DNA from: Gyrodactylus bullatarudis
Taxonomy: Eukaryota; Platyhelminthes; Monogenea; Gyrodactylidea; Gyrodactylidae
DNA: 64,000 nt
Direction: 5' to 3'
NCBI GenBank assembly: GCA_012064415.1
Contig: SSNU01000096.1
Coordinates: 295,953-359,952 of the forward strand
Both the position numbers and the translations under genes were made by a program. Under the pieces are notes generated by a model. The model was not told where the DNA came from and searched no databases. It was given only the letters and a program-made list of their open reading frames with translations. Of the stretch, positions 57,001-64,000 are shown in pieces; positions within the stretch are counted from its first letter, which is position 1, and every line of letters starts with the position of its first letter.

Positions 57001-59580
57001 ATATATTTAAAAACCATATACGTATTTCTTAAAGCATCATCAGTGGCATTGCTTTAAAAGTGATAAAAGTTAAAAGATTCATTCAAGATAATATTTAAAA
57101 AATAATGAAAGAAATAGTAAAAGATGAATAAAATTAGAATAATATGTAAGCTGAAAAAACACCAAAACTCTCCGATAAATAGCAACAGTGGAGAGAAAAG
57201 TGAAAAAGCTCACATAGTGGAGTTAAAGGTTATAAGAATAGTTTTTTTGAACACATAGATTGGGTTTGTATAGATTAATAAAGAATTTCTCTTTGACCCA
57301 TACATCTATGCTGTCATCTCGAGGGTTTTTGTACAAAATGGAAAATTTTTTACTATTTCATTGAAGTTTCTTCACAAACTTTAATGCAGATAATGATGAA
57401 GAATAATTCTGGCTTCTCATTTGGTTGAAACAACTGAATAAACCAATCAGGAGAGAGAATTTCTAAAATTTGTGAAAATCTTATACCTTTTTGGATAGGT
57501 GAAAACACAGCCAATACGTTCAAAACTTATCCTACTTTCAGATGGTATAGAATTTATTACTCTTATGTTTTTAATCTTTTTTTTAAATGGCAAAATTTTC
57601 CCGATTATCTCGGGTGAATAGATTCGCGATCAGCATTTTCATAACTAGACCACACTTCCACACGTGTATAATACGACTTCATACAAGTCTAAATAATGGA
57701 AGATATTGTACTTGTTGTTCGTACCAGATAGAAGAAGAAAAAGTTTGAATTAGCTTAAAAATTGGCCATTTACTAAGATAATTAAAGCATTCTTTCATCA
57801 AAAGATTCACTCAGTAAACAATTTTTGACTTGAAGGTTAAATTCTCCTGATGGAAAATCTCATCATTTTATTTCTCTGATTAAATTACATTGTACGTGAA
57901 ATAAGGATAGACGGTGTGTGTGACGGGAGACTCAGACAATTAATGGAATTATCATCTTATTGCATAATATTAATGAAAACAAACACGAGATATAAAGAAC
58001 AAATACAGAGATAAAGAGAGATCAATGAGCAACATCCACAAAATAAATACAGTGCAAAGTAAACAATGGACCATGTATATATATATATATGTTACGTTCA
58101 AAGTGGAATCTCGTTCAGTGTGTACACTGTACAACTAATTGGTCAATGTGGAAACTCGGTGTACACATTGAACGGTTGATGGTGTACACTTTGAATATAC
58201 TGATTAAACGTAGAATGTGAAGACTGGAAATTTTTAAAAAATCTTGAATTACATGTTTTAAGTCCAATTTTGTTGAATAAATAGCAGTTTCCAATAATCC
58301 CATGCAGATATCAACTGGTCTCTGTGCATTCAAGTAACGACCACAGTGTATTCGTCTTATGTAACCTATAAGTCTTAATTTGAGAAACCTCTACAATACG
58401 TCAAAAAGGTGTAGGTTTCTCACTTGATATAGTTCCTGTAAGTTATCAACCCAAAATTCATCAAGACTTGACAATACGGAATATTACAATCTTATCACTA
58501 AAGTCAGGGCATCCAAAATGCTATTAAATGAAGATGAGAACCTCTTGAAAATCGCAAACAAGTCCCTGAAGGATTTCTCATAGAGATTCTATCCAAACTG
58601 CCTCAGAGGAAGCTTCATTTTCATGGGGCCAAAGAATGTTGAGGTATGATTGTGCCACTGAATGCCTGTCAAATAGGGGGAAATGCAGAAGAAATAATAA
58701 AGTATTTTGCAATTCTAGGTCCTATAAAAGTTTTTCATGGAATAACAAATAAATGAATATTATATTCGAAGTTTTCTTAAATTAAAAGACTTAAAGACCG
58801 TTAAAATAGATGAGACTTATTTCCTGAACATAAAGTTAACAGTGTACACCGAGTTTCCACATTGACCAATTAGCTGTACAGTGTACACACTGTACGAGTT
58901 TCCACTTTGAACGTAACATATATACTATGACTATGTTAAAATTAAGGGGTATCTGCAAAGTTGGTAACTCGGACATTTCCATTTGCAGATATGGTTACAG
59001 TGGTAGGCCGAAATACAATTTTGGTTACTTTTTGTAATGCAAAATTTTAAAAATTGCATTTATGGTCACTTTTTACTGAGTTGAAATTTAATATTTGCAG
59101 TTATGGTTAGTTCTCCCTGTGTTGAATGATATTTATTTTGCAATTATGGTTACTATATTGTAAAATCTGTTTTTGATAGCTGTTCAAGTTTTTTCATTAG
59201 TAAGAAATAATCTGAATTCAAGTTAAAATCACGAAAAATTAGAACATGTTTTAGAGTTTTCATAATTTTGTATATCTAATTGCTAGAAGTGACATTTTGG
59301 ACGGAAATTTGGTGGGACCATGTCTAAATACACTAAAATACAATGCTAGACTTACACGTCCATCTTCGGGATATTTGAACACTGGCTCATGATCGTTAAT
59401 GTCGATAATGTTGAGTCTAACTGTGAAGTAGGCACATTTACGCTGGGACTGGGGTAGGACTTGTGTCTTATTCGGGGAGTATCCATCAGAGATTTCAACC
59501 AAGATTCGATAGAATCGTTCCTTTTCACGATCTAATCTAGCCAATTTGCCCACTCTCAGTTCTCCTGTTAGTGGATCAAG
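48051..59580 (-). CDS. Cadherin/protocadherin, C-terminal four exons
   Basis: Calcium-dependent adhesion receptor. Exons: 59580-59356, 56054-55689, 53493-53160, 48463-48051; all phase-consistent, giving 446 residues to the stop. Exon 1 has the end of one cadherin repeat (LDPLTGELRVGKLARLDREK, ending NIIDINDHEPVFKYP). Exon 2 has the next (NATDRDEDYGYVSYS, TIDPTNGELTMV, VTATDNGLPRKFS). LDRE, DINDHEP, DRDED and DNG are the calcium-binding motifs. Exon 3 has the single membrane helix (FWIAAICLGVATLILLILIL) about 30 residues after a linker rich in K and P. Exon 4 is a 138-residue cytoplasmic tail without a recognised catenin site, which favours a protocadherin over a classical cadherin. The N-terminal repeats must lie beyond 59580; none were found up to 64000. 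Introns are long (3.3, 2.2 and 4.7 kb). Confidence 0.9.
48464..53159. other. 4.7-kb last intron of the cadherin gene
   Basis: Contains a GGCGCCAAA-type foldback piece (about 49470-49800) and the large foldback 51985-52716. No nested gene seen; the plus frame at 48787 is lysine/phenylalanine-rich chance. Confidence 0.5.
51985..52716. mobile_element. Foldback element whose arms are built of about 41-bp units
   Basis: The left arm (51985-52294, 310 bp) and right arm (52491-52716, 226 bp) are inverted and almost identical where they align. The left arm is longer by two blocks of about 41-42 bp. The arms consist of degenerate repeats of CGAAATTAGTGGACAAGTTT, as in Foldback/Galileo-type elements. 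The 196-bp middle has no ORF. Confidence 0.8.
53660..53878 (-). mobile_element. TTAA-type MITE, related to the copy at 63666
   Basis: On the minus strand it starts at TTAA (53879-53882) with CCCTTCATGTCCCATTGTTC. It matches 63666 onward for about 220 bp (GATAATTTNAACTGAAAG, TTGTGTATAATTCAT, TTGAAAACCTATTT). Confidence 0.7.
53883..55688. other. Cadherin intron, no gene
   Basis: It holds a diverged copy of the 24.7-kb hairpin sequence (about 53915-53990) and of the 29.6-kb repeat (about 54340-54385). The minus frame 54743-55036 is N/Q/I-rich and lacks splice sites. Confidence 0.5.
57000..57215 (-). repeat. Dispersed repeat ending in CACTGATGATGC
   Basis: Minus-strand copy, about 215 bp, matching 33876-34095. 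CTGATGA is at 57037-57043 and GAAA at 57025-57028 (minus sense), separated by TGCTTTAA. Confidence 0.65.
58083..58922. mobile_element. Inverted-repeat DNA element, about 835 bp, 85-bp TIRs
   Basis: The termini read TATATGTTACGTTCAAAGTG from both sides. Arms 58083-58166 and 58838-58922 are about 93 percent identical (GTGTACACTGTAC, ATTGGTCAATGTGGAAACTC). The flank is TATATA, so a TA target is likely. The interior shows no recognisable transposase, though short readable pieces exist on the minus strand (RPVDICMGLLETAIYSTKL). It is probably a deleted or unknown-family element. A related fragment lies at about 32700-32760. Confidence 0.75.
58940..59165. repeat. Loose tandem repeat of TTGCA(G/A)ATATGGTTAC
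   Basis: Five or so diverged copies of a 35-50 bp unit with TTTGCAG/ATTATGGTTA (58983, 59019, 59060, 59096, 59138). Confidence 0.5.
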
Positions 59581-59757
59581 CTAGAGAAAGAAATTTTTTG
59601 AAATTCAAACCCGTAACAAAAGAGAAATTATTTGAAATTGGAACCTTTATCGAATCGGAAATAAATGAATGATCTCTGAATAATAATGGCAAGTCTATCA
59701 AACATTTAATGGTCTCTATTTAGCTATTTTTTGTTATAATGGGGGTTTGCACCAAAT

Positions 59758-59914
59758 CAAGATCCCACCGAAACTGGTACGACAGAAAGTCACAAAGCAT
59801 TTAGAAATAATAATTTAATAATAGATAATAATAACATATAAGCGTTTCGTCCTCTTTTGGACTCATCAGTAATACTAATTCAGTATGCCACAACCTGGGA
59901 TTTGAACCTAGGAA
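59758..59914 (-). repeat. Hammerhead/B-box short element, minus copy
   Basis: Inverted partner of the copy at 59935-60107. On the minus strand: B box GGTTCAAATCC, then GCATACTGAATTAGTATTA, CTGATGA (59863-59869), stem II GTCC/GGAC (59859-59862 with 59849-59852), GAAA (59845-59848) and a conserved tail. The cleavage triplet would be GUU, and stem I pairing is poor, so this copy is likely weaker. Confidence 0.8.
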
Positions 59915-59934
59915 ACTCGAATTATTCCTTTGGA

Positions 59935-60107
59935 CTACAATGCGAGAGGTCCTAGGTTCAAATCCCAGGTTGTGGCATACTGAATTAGTATTACTGATGA
60001 GTCCAAAAAGAGGACGAAACGCGCGTATATGTCTACTATATATGTATACTTAGATTATTTCTAAATGCTATGTGAGTTTCTTTCGTACCAGTCTCGGTGG
60101 AATCCAT
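59935..60107 (+). repeat. Hammerhead/B-box short element (tRNA-like SINE or retrozyme), plus copy
   Basis: About 170 bp. The head looks like the 3' half of a tRNA (T-arm CCTAGGTTCAAATCCCAGG, B box at 59955-59965). A complete hammerhead core follows, then a tail shared by all three copies (ATTTCTAAATGCT, TCGTACCAGT, TCGGTGG). No coding capacity. Confidence 0.8.
59975..60049 (+). ncRNA. Type I hammerhead ribozyme motif
   Basis: Core box CTGATGA (59994-60000); stem II GTCC/GGAC (60001-60004 with 60012-60015) with a 7-nt loop; GAAA (60016-60019); very short helix III (AC with GT, 10-nt loop); cleavage triplet GTC (60031-60033). Stem I pairs UUA before the core with UAC after the cut in part, then GCATAC (59975-59980) with GTATAC (60044-60049), five of six pairs, with an internal loop between. 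Short helix III and a bulged stem I are typical of animal retrozyme and schistosome-satellite hammerheads. Self-cleavage is predicted, not shown. Confidence 0.75.
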
Positions 60108-60302
60108 TAGTAAGTTGTAACATTCAGCGACATGGACGAATCCATTACCAAATAAGACGTTCCTGTGGGATATATTATCTAAGCACCTAGAACGAAATAT
60201 TTCTAGTCAATTTTAAAACAAGTATCAATTTGCGATAATCTTGTGAAATATTTAGATAAGAAATCAATAGTTTAAAACATGACTAAAAGAGATTTAATAC
60301 AT

Positions 60303-60540
60303 TCTTAAAGTACCACAGTGATAGTTCTATCACACATCATTTTACCAACTCATTATTATTCATTCAGGCCTCAGAAAATACATCGTTTACCACCCATTCG
60401 ATAGGAAATTTATTAATGTTCTGGAATACGCAAAGAATTTGGCTCTATCATTCGTCAAAATCGCGCTATACTAATTTGAAAAGAGTTGATTTTTTTCAAA
60501 AAATTAATTTTTGTTTAAAAAGTTTTTTTTAACTCTAGAA
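60303..60540 (+). mobile_element. TTAA-type MITE, third copy
   Basis: Matches 18198-18420 closely (AAAGTACCACAGTGATAG, TTATTCATTCAGGCCTCAGA, ATTCGATAGGAAATTTATTA, TGGCTCTATCATTCGTCAAA). The 5' TTAACCC is damaged. Confidence 0.65.
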
Positions 60541-62502
60541 GAGAATTTTTATTTGATTAGAAATTCCTAGGATTTCTGTACAATAAAACAAATCTTATTT
60601 TAAAATAATTTTTCATGACCTAAAGTCGAAATGTGGAGAATGGAAAATTTTCGGAATCTTTCTGAATCTGAAGAACCCTATGAGTTACTGTTTTGAATAA
60701 TAAACTATTATTTTAACAATAATACCGGCTGTGTCAACAATGTCAATTTTTTTTATTTATACAAGAACTGAATATAAAAATTTAGCTAGCTAAACACTGG
60801 GCTGATAATCCAGATCATATTATAGATTTTAATAACATTCCTGGCAAACATGAGGAATAAGTATGAAAATATGATTTTCGAGTCTATAGAGATTAAACTA
60901 TACGAGGTTGTTAATGGTAATAAGACGGACATGAATATTGCAAATCGTTGGGGAGAACTGATTGATTAAAGTTGAGAAGAAATCTGATTGGTTTAATGTT
61001 TTGATTGGACACACAAGGTCTTAAGTATTTATTCGAAATATTGTGTGAGTCCAAACTATTTTTATCATGGTAATCTAAATGTTTTATATTCTAATCTTAA
61101 TTTTCCTTCAAGTGATGAATTATATTATCAGATTTATTACTTTAATAATTCTGATTACTATAAAAATCACTGTAATTGTTATAATCCTTGCTTTTTAAGA
61201 AATACTACACTTTTCTGCCCTTTCTTTTTCTACAGATAAACTAAGCCAGAAGACATAGTCAGGTAGCAAGCGAACAACTTTATAGTCTTCTTCTATGCCG
61301 AACAGCACACTGAAGAATTACTTGGTTCAAAATTATAAAAATTCAAGGTTTGTACAGCAATTGTACAACGTAAAATCAAAATCCAATTAGTTTTATATCC
61401 ATCTTTATCTTACTGATAAAATAAATCCAATATCTTGTGATGATACATTGCAAATGTAACAAGTTCTAAATAAAATATTCATACTCTTGTCCTACTCACA
61501 ATGATAATAATATGAGTATGAGTTACTATCCCTCTTCTCATATTTTTAAGTATAGAGAGAATACTATACTTCTTCTTCTAGGTCAACCAAGGGTATTTTT
61601 GTGTATTAATCTTTCCTCAACTAATCTTCCTACTAAAACATCCATTTCCCAAGATATTCTTAATTGAGCAGACAATTCATATGTACGCACATTCATACTA
61701 GGAAAGAGATGAATCAATTACTATATACATCAGTGGAATATATTGTATTATTGTGCACAAAAAAACCTTTTTTGTTGCTCTTTTGAGAGTATAAAACTTC
61801 TTAATTAATTCAATACAATTACAATAATTATTCTTTCTAACCTATTCGAAAATTTCTTGAGCTTGGACAGTTGAGAACCTAAAACTAGTTGATACGTAAA
61901 AAAACTCAATATTTTTCTCCGGACAGTTATGAACAGATTTATTTTTTAAATTCCATGATTAAATAAGCCCATTAGCTGTTGAATTTAAAAAATTGAATTC
62001 ACAATTATTACCGATATCGAAGGTTCGAAGCAATTAAATAAATAAATATTTTAAACTATCAATCATATCTTCGAGCTCTAACGTTAAAAAAGGGAGAATT
62101 TCTTAGATGAAACTGAAGAGGTTGGAAGCGTCCCATTCACACAGAGGAAGTTTACTTATTGATTATTCTACTGATTTCAATGAAAACTTTGGAAAATTTC
62201 TTGGGGTGGATTTGTCTATTTTTCAACTCATCTCTGTTAATGTTAATCACAAGATTGTATGTATCAGTTTGGAATGATTATTGAACTCTATGCAAAACGT
62301 AGTTAAAAGAGACAGAGTAGCATTCTTGATAAGAATTCCCTATCATGACACGCAACAGTTGAATGGCATAAAAAGGCTGAATAATTCTCATTAAGATGAG
62401 CTTACTCTGTTAACTAAATAATGACAAATGATTCAAATTTGTTCTTTTAGCCATTTCTCTGTAAGGAAAAACCTTTCCTATTTTCTTAGCAAATATATAT
62501 AA
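60541..62502. other. No gene seen
   Basis: AT-rich. The plus frame at 61045-61239 uses almost only A/T-ending codons (N, Y, F) and is taken as chance. No further cadherin exons were found. Confidence 0.5.
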
Positions 62503-62876
62503 AGCTAATTGATATGAAGTTGGGAATCTATGATTTTTACAGAAATCTCGATTTTTTATCAAGAATTCGAATTTGTTGGAGATTTTTTGGAATCGTACTC
62601 ATGTGGCATACTTAAACCATTTGAAGAAAAATATTTTTATGAAAATTATGGTCATCTTTCAAAAATTTTCAACTCAATGTTCGAGAAAATGGGATTTTGG
62701 CGCCAAATGGGAATTTGAAAATTGACCATATTTACAAAATAATTTTTTTTCTTCAAATGGTTTAAGTGTGCAAAATGAGTACGATTCCAAAAAATCTTTA
62801 ACAAATTCGAATTTTTGATGAAAATATCGAGATTTCTGTAAAAATCATGGATTCCCAACTTCATATCATTTAGCTT
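62503..62876. repeat. Large palindrome, about 165-bp arms, GGCGCC centre
   Basis: The arms read AATTGATATGAAGTTGGGAA inward from both ends (right arm with small changes) and meet near 62698 at TTTTGGCGCCAAA. Pieces of the same sequence occur at about 30690-30790, 46515 and 49470. With almost no loop, the whole unit could form a long hairpin. Confidence 0.8.
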
Positions 62877-63665
62877 TAGTATTCAATCCATGGATAAACT
62901 TATTTTTAACGTTTTCAAAGATTGAGCTAATTAAATGTCTATTATATTTTCGACTACACTTTTCTTCAATTTTCAGTTTTTGATCTAAATATCTAGGATC
63001 TACGTTTTAATTCATGTATTTAAAAAGAAAATAGTAGTCAAAGCGTACAAAGTTTAGTAAAAAATGTAAAAAAAAGAAATAACTGTAGTCAAAAATGTAA
63101 CTCTTGAAATAATTTTCAATTCCAAAAAACCTTTGAGATATTTGAATTCTTAAAAGAAAAATGTGATTACCAATTTCATATCAATTATCTAGGATAATTT
63201 ACAACAAATCCAAGGCTCATTTCTTATCTAAAGGAAAGTAAGATTACCCATAAATAATAATCTCACGCAACAGAGACTTGTTAAGGTGTGTTAGAGACCG
63301 GGTAGGAATCAAAACTTTTATTCTCTCAATAATTGATTGTATGTCTCTTGAGACTTTACCGGGAGGAGAGTTGAAAAAACAATGAGAATGATTTTTATCT
63401 GGGGAAGAATATCTGAGAGGAAGAATGTTGCCGACTCATTCATTGTGTGTTGGTTCATACTATACATACTCTGAATAGAAAGAATAACAGACCAAGGATA
63501 ATTTAATTAAAGGCAAAAAAATGCAAAATATGTCCTTGAAAGAAATGTCAGATTTTAGTATTCTCTTGTCCATTTTACATTCATAATTCAATTACAGATT
63601 GCTTTTAAATTGATGAGTGTCATTCTGAACTGTATTCGTAATACCATGATTCTTTTCAAATTTAA
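62877..63665. other. No gene seen
   Basis: AT-rich, no coding signal or recognised repeat. Confidence 0.45.
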
Positions 63666-64000
63666 CCCTTCATGTCCCATTGTTCCACCAGTGGAACAAA
63701 ACTCTTTCTCGAGCGATAATTTTAACTGAAAGATACCTAAAATAATTTTTCAACCCCTCAAAATTTATTAAGCTACAATATTGTGTATAATTCATATAAA
63801 AAGCGTTTCGCTGATGCCAGCCAGAATTACTTAAAAAAGGGCGATTTTTTTGAAAAATTTTAAAATTATTTAGAACGTTTTTTGAAAACCTATTTGCTGC
63901 GGTCTTAGAAAAAAATAAAATAACTTCCTGTCGTATAACAATAGCCGTAGATTTCAAATATAGAATCTCCTGCTCGATATCTCTTATAGTTTAGAAGATA
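63666..64000 (+). mobile_element. TTAA-type MITE, cut by the window end
   Basis: TTAA at 63662-63665, then CCCTTCATGTCCCATTGTTC. Same subfamily as 53660-53878 and, further in, related to 18198 (ACGTTTTTTGAAAACCTA). Confidence 0.7.

Larger units (their letters stand above)
56055..59355. other. 3.3-kb cadherin intron
   Basis: Holds the CACTGATGA repeat (57000-57215, minus) and the TIR element at 58083-58922. Between 58940 and 59160 there is a loose tandem run of a motif like TTGCAATTATGGTTACT. No exon seen. Confidence 0.55.

Noticed and set aside
59935..59980. A functional tRNA gene
   Set aside because: Only a T-arm and B box can be folded; there is no D-arm, anticodon arm or A box, so it is a tRNA-derived element head.
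61045..61239. 64-codon plus frame rich in N, Y and F
   Set aside because: Almost every codon ends in T or A. Composition alone explains it.

Overview
This is nuclear DNA from an animal. It is AT-rich (roughly 70 percent A+T by eye), its coding exons are short and split by GT...AG introns, and the proteins are metazoan: a beta-heavy spectrin, a cathepsin D, a lipase maturation factor, a TIA-1-like RNA-binding protein and a cadherin. The exact organism cannot be read from the sequence. A short element that joins a tRNA-like Pol III B box to a schistosome-type hammerhead ribozyme, together with the strong AT bias, makes a flatworm or other lophotrochozoan plausible. This is an inference, not a determination.

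Layout. (1) 213-11999, minus: N-terminal 1,629 residues of a beta-heavy (karst-type) spectrin in 21 exons that keep frame throughout; the gene runs off the left edge. (2) 12108-12917, plus: an intronless coiled-coil protein that starts 108 bp from the spectrin start, divergently. (3) 12918-28897: mostly repeats, with a small uncharacterised gene near 13.2-13.5 kb, an intact Tc1-like transposon at 20.8-22.3 kb nested inside a second inverted-repeat element, a decayed coding relic at 25.1-25.4 kb, and the last two exons of an unidentified minus-strand gene at 26.0-26.2 kb. (4) 28898-35604, minus: cathepsin D in five exons, one intron being 5.3 kb. (5) 35844-38028, plus: LMF2-type lipase maturation factor, divergent from cathepsin D. 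(6) about 40017-47835, plus: TIA-1/TIAR-like protein with two RRMs and a low-complexity N-terminus instead of RRM1. (7) 48051-59580, minus: the last four exons of a cadherin, convergent with the TIA-1-like gene; its 5' exons lie beyond the window or were not found. (8) 59581-64000: repeats, including two head-to-head hammerhead elements.

The genes have no obvious shared pathway. They are joined by layout: two divergent pairs with short shared upstream regions and one convergent pair whose polyadenylation signals overlap. The space between them is unusually rich in short non-autonomous elements: TA-flanked MITEs, TTAA-flanked piggyBac-type MITEs, several families of foldback palindromes, and elements carrying hammerhead cores. 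The hammerhead/B-box element and the nested Tc1 are the most interesting parts of the window.
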